Assembly (NCBI GenBank): GCA_047495785.1
Contig: JBLDXI010000004.1
Coordinates: 1,674,001-1,738,000 of the forward strand
Direction: 5' to 3'
Source of the DNA: Lepidodermella squamata
Lineage: Eukaryota; Gastrotricha
Length of the DNA: 64,000 bases
Under the pieces are notes generated by a model, which did no database searches, was not told the DNA's origin, and was given only the letters and a program-made list of their open reading frames with translations. A program made the position numbers and the translations under genes. Shown here one piece after another: positions 10,889 through 22,545 of this stretch (position 1 is the first letter of the stretch; the number at the start of each line of letters is the position of its first letter).

Positions 10889-11174
10889 TGAATATGATTC
10901 TTCTCGAGGGTTTTTGCATATTTTGTATTACTGATGAAAAATGATTTCGGGTTGACTAGGATCGGTCCCCTAGACTGGTCCTCCTCCGACACGCGCTCTG
11001 CTTGCCAGGTCACCACCGTGACCTGTCCGGCAGGGTGTGTACACCGGAGTGATTTTTATTTTCAGCACGCCTTTTTGTTGTTTTTTCTAATTTTGTTTTT
11101 TACTGTTCTTTTAATGTCAAAAGTGCTGAACAATAAAGAAAATGTTATGTTATGTTATGTTATGTATGACCCAC

Positions 11175-11912
11175 AAAATAAATGCACGAAAGAGGATGCT
11201 CTGCTCGATGCTCAAGCGTTTATGACATAAGGGCCCCCTGTGGTTTTTTGGGGTTTACCTCGGCATCGGACACTTTAGCAAATATCGGAAAGAAATTTAC
11301 TATCAGCAGCGCGAATTCGTACTGATCGCGTGACTGATTAACTCATGTTCGGTATTCGAAGCCAAGATAAAAAAGAACTACATTTTTAAAGTTTACAGCT
11401 CTTCATTCCGTAGCAACAACATCCAACAGAATATTATTTGTTATGTTGATGAGTAGATCTTTTTTACCTTGGCCGGCTACGGGCTACATACTACTCAGGC
11501 CTTGGCCATTTTCTTCGGCGGCGCTGACTCTCAGCTACTACATCAGCTACACGTGATGCCATGCCGCCACCGGCGCCTACGCACGTGCTGTAATACGAAG
11601 CTGAGTATAAGCCTTGTATTAATGCTTGTTTACTCGCGGCTCATATAACACAATGTAAGTACTCTTTCACGAATTATTTATAAGGTCGTATTTGAGTTGT
11701 GCAAAAAGTGATACCCTGCTCGCTACTTGCCTACAGGCTTTTCTCTACGCTACCCTCAACTAAGGTAATAGCAATTTATGTAAAACTAGGCTATCAGCTA
11801 TCAATAGGTTGCGTTTTCGTGATAAGATAAGAGAGTGGCGCAGTCTCTTACCACATAATCTAAACCAAACATCCACATCGGATTTTAATTTAGAAAACAA
11901 CCGTAACACATA
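11175..11912. other. Upstream region of sulfotransferase 1
   Basis: No supported coding region. It holds a short GGGCCCCCTGTGGTTTTTTGG motif (about 11230-11251) whose reverse complement recurs near 31650-31675, so it is an interspersed repeat. The rest is probably promoter and 5' UTR of the sulfotransferase, but no clear promoter motif can be named. Confidence 0.4.
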
Positions 11913-12866
11913 ATGTCCGCTCCTGATCATCAACACCATGGCCCGCCTGATCTTGAGATGATCAAGAAATTCATGGCTGACTTCGCCGATACGTGGAGGC
12001 CGCTGGGAGGCAACAAACAAGACGGCATGCCCCGAGCCCTGTTCAACGGCCACTGGTTGCCGGCGTTCCTGCCGACGTACTGGCCAGAAATCTACAACTT
12101 CCCTGTTACTAGCGACGACGTGGTTATTTTGAGCTTTCCGAAATGCGGCAGTCATTGGCTGCACTACATCGCGTATCTGATTAAAACGGGCGATTTCGAC
12201 AGCACCCAGCAACACATGATTATGGAACTGCCGAAGCCGCTGATGGCAGGAGCTCTTGAACGCTACGGCGCAACGCCAGGTTCGAAGATTCTAGCCACGC
12301 ATTTGATGCCTAGTATGCTGCCTAAGAAAGTCTACAACGCGAAGCTGATCTACATTTATCGAAATGCGAAAGACGCGGCCGTTTCCTTCTACCACCACTT
12401 TGTAGGCCTGGATAACCCGAACTTTCCGTTCAAGCTAACGTTTGATCAATTTGCGAGAAATTACATCAAAGGAGATTTTCTATTCGGGCCTTACCACACC
12501 CACGTGAAAGCCTATCACCAACTGAAACAAGATGGTAAGGATATTTTGATCCTCCGATACGAAGATGTGAAAAAGGACCCATCTGGTGCCATTCGCAAAA
12601 TTGCTGCCCATCTTGGCAAAGACCTGGATGATGCAACGGTTGAGAAGATTCGCGAGCGTACCAGCTTCTCGCAAATGCGTGAAAACAGAAATTACAACTG
12701 GTCTGACGCGAAGCAAGCTGGAGTTTTTGCTAAGGATGCTGAGTTTCTTAGGAAGGGCGAAATCGGCGACTGGCGCAATCATTTTAAAGATGCACAGCTT
12801 TTGGCTGATTTCGAAAAGTATATTGCAGACAATTTGCCGCCAGAATTGATTATACCATGTGAATGA
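11913..12866 (+). CDS. Cytosolic sulfotransferase (SULT family)
   Basis: It transfers sulfate from PAPS to a hydroxyl or amine of a small molecule; the substrate cannot be read from sequence. A single exon of 317 residues, close to the usual ~290-300 for SULTs. Motifs: 5'-phosphosulfate loop FPKCGSHW (residues 75-82), catalytic His130 in ATHL, 3'-phosphate site RNAKD (150-154) with Ser158 in AVSFYHH, and RKGEIGDW (280-287), the PAPS-binding signature. There is no signal peptide, so it acts in the cytosol. It lies 800 bp upstream of the adhesion gene on the same strand. A close paralogue lies at 21652-22545 (-) and a broken one at 32146-32437 (-). A later in-frame Met at residue 21 matches the start of the paralogue. 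Confidence 0.93.
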   Translation: MSAPDHQHHGPPDLEMIKKFMADFADTWRPLGGNKQDGMPRALFNGHWLPAFLPTYWPEIYNFPVTSDDVVILSFPKCGSHWLHYIAYLIKTGDFDSTQQHMIMELPKPLMAGALERYGATPGSKILATHLMPSMLPKKVYNAKLIYIYRNAKDAAVSFYHHFVGLDNPNFPFKLTFDQFARNYIKGDFLFGPYHTHVKAYHQLKQDGKDILILRYEDVKKDPSGAIRKIAAHLGKDLDDATVEKIRERTSFSQMRENRNYNWSDAKQAGVFAKDAEFLRKGEIGDWRNHFKDAQLLADFEKYIADNLPPELIIPCE

Positions 12867-13666
12867 TAGCAGAACCAAAATAATCTTATCAGTTTTGCAT
12901 TTGCTGGATGATTTTAGCGATTCCACCTGCCAATTCTAATTGGAAATTTTATAAAAGAAATGTGTCATCTGCGTGACTTTAAATTGGATTATTGATGCAA
13001 GTTCAGGTCAAGTAAACATGTTCAGTTGTCTAGTACCTTCAGTCCAGCTACTGTGTCCCTTTTCCCTTTTCATTCGGTCACTGAGGCATCCTAATAACTA
13101 GTTAACCCTAGAAAATTCATTGGCGAATCAATGTGATCTACGTCGCAGCAAATATTGCTAGAAGAAAATAACCAAAGGCCTGAACATAAACTATTGGCTA
13201 CCTTAGGGAAATAACTCCAAAAGCCAAGTTCAACTCTAATAATGTCTGCTATGATGCATGACATGGAGGATTTTTTAAATTTATAATGACTCTCTCCGCA
13301 TTATGATTTTTATTTGTAATCACTGGCAAATGATAAGCCGAGAAAGCAACATTTGATCAACCGCGGTGAACGCATACTTTTTGCATAAAAAATGTACCAT
13401 GGCAGCGCAAAAACGTGTAAGGCCGAATTTGCACGTAGGCGAGCTTGGTAGCCGCTGAATAATTTATTCATACGCCGTAGAATTTCAGATGTCCACAAAG
13501 ATTTGTTGCTGCAAAGCAGCGTGCAAGATATCCCCAATCATTACCTGCAATACCTCGAGCTCATAAAAATATTAACATCGCGCAAAAAATGGTGGAAAAT
13601 CAATGTTGAGTCGGGCTTGCTCACAGCGACTATTATCAAAATAATATCAAATATCAAATATATACA
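12867..13666. other. Intergenic region between sulfotransferase 1 and the adhesion gene
   Basis: No supported gene. About 13370-13510 is conserved in reverse complement at 30905-31070, upstream of the inverted gene copy. It may be promoter sequence or simply duplicated DNA. The stretch just before the ATG (13628-13666) is AT-rich with repeated AATATCAAAT. Confidence 0.4.
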
Positions 13667-16600
13667 ATGATTTTGCTTCTAATAACGGCAGCGCTATGCC
13701 ACAGCGCTGCTGGTGGAGGTTATCACTACAACATCTACCCCGGAATGGCCTTCGGCCCAGTTAAGGCCGGCTACGACCTCTCGATCCACCTTGTCGGAAA
13801 TCTAAGCTCCGTTCAATCAGCTGTAGCCTGTATGGCTTCGTGTAATTCGAACGATCTCTGCAGATCTGGTCAATTCGCAGCTACTAACGAAACATGCTAC
13901 CTATGGAGCTTCGACTTGCCTGGCTCGACGATTGCCCAAGTCCTAGCAAATACAGACGCAACATCGTTCTCAGTGGCATCGCAGGGTCTGATGAAGAAAT
14001 CGCGCCAGTGTTCTGCAAAATCTTCTTGCGCTGTAACAGCGACATGGGATGCAATACTCAAATCAGCGTGGACAGCCCCTTGTTTGCTGCAGCAAGTTTC
14101 AGGCGGTGAAATCGTTGACTTTGACAATTCTTACGTTACTGACCAAGGTTACTCTTCGAGCTCCGTCTCCGTCGATGAGAAGCCGCAGCTCGGTCATCTA
14201 TACGAAAACCATCCGCATTATTTCGGTTTCGCCACCAACGCCGTTGGTTCTTGGTTTAAAATCGATCTCCAACGCTTCGTTTGGATGACGGAATTCCAGC
14301 TTTACTGTGCAAATTGTTTATTTAAGCTGAAATTAGAGTGGAGTTTTGATGGATTAGCCTTCCAAGCGATTGATAACGGCCATGGACAGAACAGGCTATG
14401 GGATGCTATCGAAGGCAAGACTACGATATTCACGCCTTTCCGACCGGTTCTCACAAAGCATGTTAGATTTATAAACACATTCGAGAATAGAACGGGTGTT
14501 GCAAGCAAAGCGAAAGTAGCAGTTAAGGGCTCTCCAGCTCAGTGCTTCGAGCCGCTAGGCATGGAAACTTATGAAATTGAAGACTCGCAACTGTCGACCG
14601 AAGGCGTTGCAGTAGCAAAGCCGTATTACTCGCGGCTGAATTGGGGCCTGGCTGCGTATGCTAACAGCATGCCTTTAACAATCGACCTGAGAAAACAGAC
14701 CGTGGTCACTGCTGTGCAAATTCAGGGCTGTGCCATGCCTAATTCTTGGGTACAAGTGTTCACCCTGAGCTACAAGGCTGGGTCGAGTGATAACTGGGCT
14801 GAGCTGCAGGACAATAATGGCCAAGCTGCTTTAACGGGTAACGTAGATCCGTTGAACATCGCAACAGTTGTTTTCCCGAGACCTGTTGCTGCTCAATACT
14901 TCAGGATTGAGCCGATTTCATTCTCCGGCGTGAAGCCATGTTACAAAATCGAACTGCTTGGCTGTAGAACTATCCCGCGGTATACACCGAATATTGCCTT
15001 CAAATCTCCTATAGCCAAAACGTTTGCCTTGGCGACTGATGCTTTGGTTGGAATCCCAGGTGCCTCAGTTTTGACTGGCGACCGTGTAATCCGAGAGAGA
15101 AGTTTCACAAACTGCACGAAGCTGCGAACAGGTGATGGGACGCCTTGGTCCAGGTCTTACGTCACAATTGATTTGGGCGAGACGAAAACTGTCACGTCTG
15201 TGGAAATTACGACACCGCAACTTGACCCAAAATTCACACTCGTCCCAGATGGCTACTGGCCTCTTGACATCTTGCGTCGAGCTGACGATCTGAGCGGCAA
15301 TGGCAACAACGGAGTCTACTCAACCGCATTGACATTTGGCTCGGGTGTTGCTGGGCGGGCTCTGTCTGCCCTCGCGTGGTCAGGCTCTGGCAAAATGTTT
15401 CTACCGATGGATAATTTGGCTCCTGACAAAAATAACGGCTGGACATTTTCAGCATGGGTGTGGCACACGAGTGGCATTCTCAATTTGTTCAGCTCAACTC
15501 AAGGAAAGTAAGCCTCAGAATGGAAAGCATATGTATTGACAAATGTAACGACGCTTTTCCGTAGTATTTGTATGCGAATTTGGATTGACGATGCAGGGAC
15601 GTTTCTAGTGGATCAATCCCGGGCATGCAACGACACTGGGAGCTTCCCTAAAATCCATGGTTACGTAATCATCGATAAAAATCGCTGGGTTCACACCGCT
15701 GTGACATTCGACTGCCGCTCGGGTATTGCTCGCGCTTTCATCGATCGCATCCTTCGTGGTATTTTTGCGGTCAGCTGCTTTACTCCGACTGCAGTCAAAG
15801 TAAATGCTTACCTCGTGGTGGGAGGCGCATGGACCGGGAGGCTAGCACACATCCAAATATACAAACGGACCTTGGACAACGCTGAGATTGATCAGAATGC
15901 CCGAGCTCCTTGGACTCGTGAGTAAAGGCACTATATCGCCAATTTATCTAATATATGGTCTGAATTTGTAGCCCCGATGCCTGTTGTGCTGTATCCGTTG
16001 GCCTGCAACCTGGCCGATCTCATTACGCCAAGCTATGCGTTTACAGCGGTTGGAAACCCGACGTGCGACAATATGCTCAGCTACAGCAACACGTAAATCA
16101 AAATTACATCATTTTAAAATCAAACATCAAGGTGCTCACCAAAAACCTTTGAACACTTAACCGAGCGACTTTGACCGAATCTCGCATATGCCTAATTTCC
16201 CTGTTTTTAATGACAATGAATCATGGTCATTTCAAAATTGTTGTTAAGCACCTCGATGATTCATCAGACGGTTTGAAAAACAATTGCTTTTTTCTATTTA
16301 GCGCATGGAGGCTCAATTCTCAATCTGATTATTTATGGATAAAATCTGCTTCCGCCCGTTTCAACATCCAACCTTGGACATTCTCGCTCCTGTTTCATTT
16401 CAAGCCAGCTAGTTTTGGCGGATTGTTGATGGGCTGGACGAATGCGTTGAATTCAACAGCTTTTGAAACGGGGATGAGCACATCGTCGACCGGCTACCTT
16501 CAAATTGTTGCTACTTGCGCTGGCTCAACAACACCTTCCACGCTAACGTCTTCGAAAAAACTGCTACTGAATCAGTGGAACTATGTTGGATTTCATTACA

Positions 16601-19600
16601 TAGTAGCGTCAGGTAATACTTTTTTGATGCAAGAGGGCGAATTCGTCACCTCGTGGTCAGCACGCTGTGACGGCTTCGGAATGCAAACCGATGGGACGTA
16701 TTTCAGAATCGGAGGTGCAAACAGCCAGCCGGCGAGTTATGCGTGCGTGCAACTGTATAATAGCGCAGTGTTGCTTACGCCAAGATTCGCCCATTCATCG
16801 AGACGATGCCCGCTAACCAGCACAATGAAAGCCGTCCTGTTAACGCCCTTCGACTACAACAACGGCCTGTCTACAGTGGATGGTACAAATGATGTGCTAA
16901 CTGCGGCTGGATCGTCCCTGCGTGGGCCTGCGTTCCCCTGGTCGACGGGCAACACGGAGGTGTTTCGATTTTCACCCGCTGCCGCTAATTCACTGAGTAC
17001 GCCTTCATATTCTATTAACTACAAGGTCGGCTTCAACCGCTCTGCTCCTCTGCCGCCCTATACCGTGGCAATCCACGCAATGCCGTTTCCAAATTTCACT
17101 GCTGGCAGCCAGCCAATATTCCAACTGGCCATGGTTACATCTCCTCTTCTCCAGCTGTTCTACAACTCGACTGACATGTCGATATCCTACACTGTGAATT
17201 GCGGTGGAGTGCAGACTGCAAACGATACCGGCAACGCGGCTGTTAATCGCTGGCAGCATCTGCTTTTGAACGTCGATTTCACAGCAGGCGGTCATCGCAT
17301 CACTGGCTACCGTGATGGCATTGCTGGGACAACGCAAAGCTTCGGCGATTGCATTCCTGGTGACACGAATGGCCTCGTCATAGGAAGGGTATGGTCTGCT
17401 TTTTCAACATCATAAAATGTTCTCAAGCCAAAAGTGACAGGTGGCAAAATGGGCTCAAGTTGTAGGGTAACCTCAGTGTATGCTATTGTGCATGTTCAAC
17501 CTGTGAATGAGGGATTACGGCTAAAATACGGCCTTTATTTTAGGTTCTGCCTTCTACTATGTATGTTACGGTATCGATCTTTCCATAGTGAATAATTTAT
17601 TAGAGGTGAATTTGAAAAGAAAGGATGGTAACATTTGAGAGCCCTAGCTAGAACAATTAGTTTATCGAGGTTGCGAATTTTCGCGTAAGGGAATACTCTA
17701 TGGCTTTTACATGGAGAAATTCAATTCCCCATGATCTAAAACCCCGAGGCGAGTCCGACGAAGCCGGCGACCCTATTTAGAGAGTTTTAGAGAGCATAAA
17801 AACATATTAAAATTCGCCATCTTTTAGGATGTCTCGAGCAGTGCGTCCTTCACAGGGTTGATGACGTGGCTGGCAATATACCAAAGCCCTGTAGATTCAC
17901 TCCTAGCCATGGAGCTTGCTAATCAAATTCCTACCCCCAATACCTGTAAGTGCTGAAACTTTATAATACCTTGACGATAACAAAGTTATTGCGCTTTCAG
18001 TGGAGGGCCACGTTTGCGAGTCTGACCTGTCATTCACATCGGCCTGGACTTACAGTTCAAACTACTCCTCTGCTTCCCCGCCCTACGGCGTTTGCCCTGG
18101 ATCGGGTGATGTTCGTGGCTCTATAGCTTGCAGTTGGACCCCAGCGACCTTGTCGAACACGGACTTCTTGACTCTGAACTTCGGCGAGCAGAAAATCGTT
18201 ACATCGATTGCAACATCTGGCGATTCGGTGAATAACTGCTTTGTCCGAACCTACCGACTGTCGTACAGCACTAATGGCGTTACCTTCAAAACATTCCACG
18301 ATCGAGCCATCGGCCTATCATCAACTAAAGTAACCCGACATATAATAAATTCTCGAAAAATGAAATAAATGTCGACAGATTTTCGTTGCAAACAACGATT
18401 CAACGTCGACTCAGTGGAGCTTCATCAGGCCTCACGTCATAGCCCGGCATCTCAGATTCCATCCTGAATCATGGAGTACTCACATTTGTTTGAAATGGCG
18501 AGTTCGAGGATGCGCGCGTAAGATTATAAAATTACTTATAATTCTGCAATGATAATTTTTCGAAACTCATTAGATCAATTTTGTAACATTGAGCTTTACG
18601 ATAGCGAATCCGTTGAAACTGCTTCGAGTGCAACAAATCCTAGTGATTTGAGCAGGAATGACATCGGCAACTCAGACTGGATCCCGCTAGCCACAGATCG
18701 GCAGCCTTATTTTCAGATTTCATTCACCGAACTGAAAATCGTCAACATTGTCGCGGTTCAATCTAGCGCTACCCTGGCTGCCTGGATTGAAAAGTATCAC
18801 CTGACATATCGGCTAAAGGGCGACAGTAGTAAATGGGTAGCTTACACCGGCAACAGTGGGTCGAGAATTAGAATTTTCGATGGACCATCCAATGGCCCGA
18901 ATTCTGAACCTTTCGTCAACTACCTTAAAACACCTCTAGTTGCATTCGCCATCCGATTGTACGTTGACGATTACACTCTACAGCCGATAGGACGCTTCAG
19001 CTTCAAGGGCTGTTCCTACGCCGACGTTGGATACGCCATTACAGAGCTGAGAGTTGCTGTTTCCAACAGCGTCCCGACTTCCTTCTCTAGTGCAGTATTG
19101 AAGAGCTGCAACAATGCCGGCGACAGTGCGTCCATTGACCCTAATGTTCCTTTTGACACTAGAATGTCCGTGCCCTGTTTTCCACCCGCAACTGGCCGTT
19201 ATGTCAACGTGATATCTATCTCTCGCGACGCCATCATTTTGATATGTAAAGTTGAAGCTAGCACTGAAACTGGGACGAATTACGCTCTGTTCAAGAAAGT
19301 CACGTCGTCAAGTTTTTCGGCTTCACTAAGCGCTATCATGACTGATGGCTCATTTTTTCCATCAAGCAGCGGCGGGACCGCTGACTTCTGGTTTCTTATT
19401 GACATTGGCCAGTCGATTTACGTGTCGAAGATAGTTCCGACGGTTTCTTATATTTCCGTTAGTTTATTCAATGCGGTGAGTTACGAAGTCGTTTCCCGGG
19501 TCGGTGATGAATCATCGGCCAGTGCAGCGGTCAATCCTATTTGTGATATCTATCGAGCATATCGCTTCCCGAATTTGGTGATCGGCCAAGCGCTTACGAT

Positions 19601-19691
19601 GTACTGCACGCCTCCATTGCAGGGTCGGTACATTCGCGTCGAAAAATCAGGCACCATGTCTATAACATTCTCTGAAATTCTAGTCTACTAA
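13667..19691 (+). CDS. Large secreted PAN / F5-8C / LamG adhesion protein, copy 1
   Basis: A secreted, multi-domain protein likely to bind carbohydrate or matrix. Exons: 13667-15507, 15565-15917, 15972-16092, 16302-17388, 17828-17945, 18001-18329, 18379-18517, 18574-19691. Joined, they give 1701 codons with consistent phases and GT-AG borders. The N terminus is a hydrophobic signal peptide ending near residue 15-18. A PAN/apple-like module follows (about 20-105; Cys pattern CMASC, LCRSG, TCYLW). Next are two or more discoidin-like F5/8C segments (about 115-450, each closing with an IELLGC-type strand), then a LamG-like fold starting YWPLD (about 525-740) and a second LamG-like region (about 800-1180). 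At the C-terminal end are further F5/8C modules (about 1190-1700; one closes with a WRVRGC motif). No transmembrane segment is obvious. Domain borders are by eye. The inverted paralogue has the same layout. Confidence 0.85.
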
Positions 19692-20715
19692 GAAAACTGA
19701 CTTCATACTTATACTTCTGATTAATTCCTTGTAATGGTCACTATGGATCGATTGCTGTAATCAAGGACTATCGATTGAAACTCATAGAAAAATGATTTTT
19801 GCTTTCGAAGTAATCGTGTTTTTTTGGCTAAAACGTGACGCTGAATCTGCCGCGTGGTCTTCGATCAGACTCGATAGCCCTTGATTACAGCGATCGATTG
19901 ATGTATAAGGATCCATAATGTCCCTCTACCGCACCATTGGATCGGAAAATATTGGTTACTCAATGTAGGCTTAAGCCTATGCTGTATAACCTTAGATCCT
20001 CTAAAGGCGTACCACATACCGTAGTTACCGATATATAAGCCTACCCTCGTTTAGAAGCCTAGGTAAATTGAAAGTCGTTGAAGCATCGTCGAGTTATGAG
20101 ATTGAAAGACGGAAAAAAGTCAGGTCTGTTTCATAAGCCTCGAGTATCAAAGAGAAGCCTATTTTTCTGTTTTTCGAGGTATCATTTTTGCATGAGCCCG
20201 GGTTAGTATTTCAGTAACTACGGTATTCAACTCTACTTTCAAGCGATTTTTCATTTTCTTGTCTTTCTCGAGTCTGATTTGATCTTATACCCGCAAAAAT
20301 CGCAATCAAATGAATAAAGTATGAATTAATAAACATTATGCGACTGTCAATAAGGCAATATTGCGACAAAAATGGTTCATAATATGTGTAATTCTGAAAC
20401 GAACTGCACGTGCTTCTTTTTTTACAATCTTTTGCGACCATTTTCCTTTTTTATTTGAGATTGTGACGTTTCGACGTCATCTGACGTCATCTTCAGACAT
20501 TAAAGAAATCTATAAGACATCAAGATAGAAAGCGGTTTAAAACTAGACAATAATCGCAATCGAACCGATGTTAGTTCGTATACGCTGCGAAAAACTGTCC
20601 GTATCGAAAACCTCGAATCAAAGCCAATCAAATCTTTCCAGATGTTTTACTAGAACTCAATATTCACTTTCGATTTTTCAGATTTTTCAAATCAATAATG
20701 AATCGAAGATAACTA
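19692..20715. other. Spacer between the inverted gene copies, left part
   Basis: No supported gene. It contains imperfect repeats around ATCGATTG/TTGATTACAG (19750-19900) and a hammerhead-like stem-loop on the minus strand (20468-20496). The rest is AT-rich. Confidence 0.5.
20468..20496 (-). ncRNA. Hammerhead-like stem-loop motif (site 1)
   Basis: On the minus strand the order is CTGAAGA, T, GACGTC, a 4-nt loop, GACGTC, GAAAC. This matches the hammerhead order CUGANGA, stem II, GAAA. Two other sites in the window keep the conserved parts and replace stem II with GGTTAT/ATAACC, so the stem changes in a compensatory way. Such motifs are known in Penelope-like retroelements. I could not place stem I, stem III or the cleavage U-H, so activity is unproven and this may be a decayed or merely similar repeat. 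Confidence 0.4.
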
Positions 20716-21583
20716 CACAGGAAAAAAAAGGCATGAATTCAGTTTTCAAAGGCATGAATCTCAGATCTCAGCACGCGACATGAATTCGGGGGAACAAATC
20801 GAGCCCTAACTTGGGGGCATGAAATACAAGGACTTTCGCGACCCGAATTCACGCTTTTTTATGAAAGCTTGTAAATCATGTGCTTGATTTTTATGCTTTT
20901 CAATGCGCTCTATATTTCAATTGAAATAACACACTGCATTGATATTTATTCTTCAGTTACTGAACTTTTCGGGCTCCAATAAGCATCGAGACGAGGTATC
21001 CACCCAATTTTGATCAAGTTTACTTTCTCTTAGCTTTAGATTAAACAGACAACACTCCACGACGATCAATATGATATCAATTATTTCAATTCGAGTGATC
21101 ATAAATAACCCAGATTGCATCTTAGTTACAGTTTAGATTGGAATTGAGCATTTCGGTGCTAAAAAAGCTGCGGCGCATCGGCCCAAATGCCAGTTTTTCG
21201 GCGCTGAAAATTTTTCATTAAAAAAACGCACAAGTCCAACAGAAAAAGGTGATGATTAGGCGATGTTAGCATTAGTTTTCATCTAAGCATTGGTAGTAAA
21301 GTGGTAAGAATCATCACCTGTAACTCTATAGACTAGGGACTAGGGTTCGAATCCCCGCCAATGCGTCATTTTTCTGCTCTCTATTTTTTCCCTCATTTAA
21401 ATATTCACACATCTATAAAACTAAAAACCCATGAATTCAGGGCCTGTAAAAAACGTTCATGCGGTTTATGCCTTTTCAAAAAAGCCTGAAAAAGGATACG
21501 CATAGGGCCTGAATTACAAGGATCGCCTGTGAGCTCGCTAATGTTAGCGAAAAGCCTGAATTCATGCCTTATTTTTTCCTGTG
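20716..21583. mobile_element. 868-bp TIR element with TA target duplication
   Basis: Ends are inverted repeats beginning CACAGGAAAAAA, flanked by TA at 20714-20715 and 21584-21585. The inner ends carry GGCATGAATTCAG on the left and its complement on the right, and variants of GCATGAATTC recur inside. No transposase is recognised, so it is non-autonomous. A TA duplication fits Tc1/mariner-like mobilisation but other superfamilies also use TA. It carries a tRNA-like block at 21287-21364. Confidence 0.75.
21287..21364 (+). tRNA. tRNA-like sequence, probably non-functional
   Basis: A 78-nt block with a perfect 7-bp acceptor stem (GCATTGG/CCAATGC), a D-loop-like GTAAAGTGGTAAGA and a T-loop GGGTTCGAATCCC. 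The anticodon stem does not pair well, so an identity cannot be given; a Tyr-like GTA lies in the loop position. It is placed inside a TIR element, so I treat it as a captured tRNA-like sequence or SINE head. Confidence 0.35.
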
Positions 21584-21651
21584 TATGTTTGAATTGCTGA
21601 AATCATTCACTTAAAGCGATAATAAATTTGTTTAGAGTATTTATAACACTA

Positions 21652-22545
21652 TCATTCACTAGGAATAATCATATCTGGTGGCAGATTATCAGTTATATAT
21701 TTTTCGAAATCAGCCAAAAGATGGGGATCTTTGAAGTGATTGCGCCAGTCGCCGACTTCGCCTTTTCGGATGAATTCAGCATCTTTAGCGAAAACCCCGG
21801 CCTCCTTCGCGCCAGCCCAGTTGTAAACTTCGTTGTTTCGCATTTTTGAAAAGCTGGTAAGCTCGCGAATTCTTTCAACGGTCGCATCATCCATCTCCTT
21901 GCCAAGGTAGGTAGCAACCTGCCGAATCGCACTAGCTGGGTCCTTTTTCACATCTTCATATCGAAGGATCAAAATGTCCCTGCCTTCTTGTTTCAGCTGG
22001 TGAAACGCCTTTACGTGGGTATGGTAAGGCCCGAACAGAAAATCACCACTGATGTATTTCCTCGCATACTGCTCGAACGTGAGGTTGAACGGAAAGTTCT
22101 TCATAGCAAGCATATGGTGGTAGAACGAAACAGCCGCGTCTTTCGCATTTCGGTATATGTAAATCAATTTCGCGTTAAAGATGCTTTTCGGCAACAGGCT
22201 AGGCGGTAAGTGGGACGTTGGGATTTTCGGCCCCGGTTTCGCTGCATAGCTTTCAAGGGCGGATGGCTTGAAATCTCTCGGCAGTTCGAACAGCACGCGT
22301 TCATCGTGCGGTGGAGGGCTGTCAAAATTGCCGGTCTTTATCAAATACGTGATGTAGTGAAGCCAGTGGGTGCCGCATTTCGGGAAGCTCAGAACAACCA
22401 CGTCGTCGCTGGTCAGCGGGAAGTTGTAGATTTGCGGCCAGTACGTCGGCATGAACGCGGGCTCCCAGAAGCCGTTGAACAGGGCTCGGGGCATGCCTTC
22501 CCCATCGCAGCCCAGGTGCTTCCAAGTATCCGCGAATTCTGCCAT
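21652..22545 (-). CDS. Cytosolic sulfotransferase (SULT family), second copy
   Basis: The same activity class as the copy at 11913. 297 residues in one exon, with FPKCGTHW (54-61), catalytic His112 in SHLP, RNAKD (132-136) and RKGEVGDW (260-267), all expected in an active PAPS-dependent enzyme. The first Met aligns with Met21 of the other copy; a stop lies in frame a few codons upstream, so this shorter start is chosen. The gene sits in the spacer of the inverted duplication, 3' of the minus-strand adhesion gene, so it is a third, separate sulfotransferase locus. The two intact proteins are clearly related but diverged (for example in the DSPPPHDERV substrate-loop region). Confidence 0.92.
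   Translation of the reverse strand: MAEFADTWKHLGCDGEGMPRALFNGFWEPAFMPTYWPQIYNFPLTSDDVVVLSFPKCGTHWLHYITYLIKTGNFDSPPPHDERVLFELPRDFKPSALESYAAKPGPKIPTSHLPPSLLPKSIFNAKLIYIYRNAKDAAVSFYHHMLAMKNFPFNLTFEQYARKYISGDFLFGPYHTHVKAFHQLKQEGRDILILRYEDVKKDPASAIRQVATYLGKEMDDATVERIRELTSFSKMRNNEVYNWAGAKEAGVFAKDAEFIRKGEVGDWRNHFKDPHLLADFEKYITDNLPPDMIIPSE

Larger units (their letters stand above)
6418..11163 (+). mobile_element. Full-length two-ORF non-LTR retrotransposon (RTE-like)
   Basis: The element is 4.75 kb with an 11-bp target duplication GTATGACCCAC at 6407-6417 and 11164-11174. It has a short 5' UTR (~40 nt), ORF1 with zinc knuckles (6458-7603), ORF2 with an AP-type endonuclease and reverse transcriptase (to 10888), a ~270-nt 3' UTR with AATAAA, and a tail of four TTATG units (11145-11164) instead of poly(A). 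Short tandem-repeat tails and the C-terminal LRWYGHV segment fit RTE-like elements; the ORF1 with CCHC knuckles is less typical of RTE, so the clade call is tentative. Both ORFs are long and open and the target duplication is perfect, which suggests a recent insertion. Confidence 0.9.
11913..19691 (+). repeat. Left arm of a large inverted gene duplication
   Basis: The block holding sulfotransferase 1 and the 1701-codon adhesion gene is repeated in reverse at 23183-32437. All eight coding exons match in order. Six match exactly in length (1841, 353, 121, 118, 329 and 139 nt); the other two differ by 3 and 18 nt. Non-coding sequence upstream of the gene (about 13370-13510) also matches 30905-31070 in reverse complement. 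The sulfotransferase in the right arm survives only as a fragment. Confidence 0.85.
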
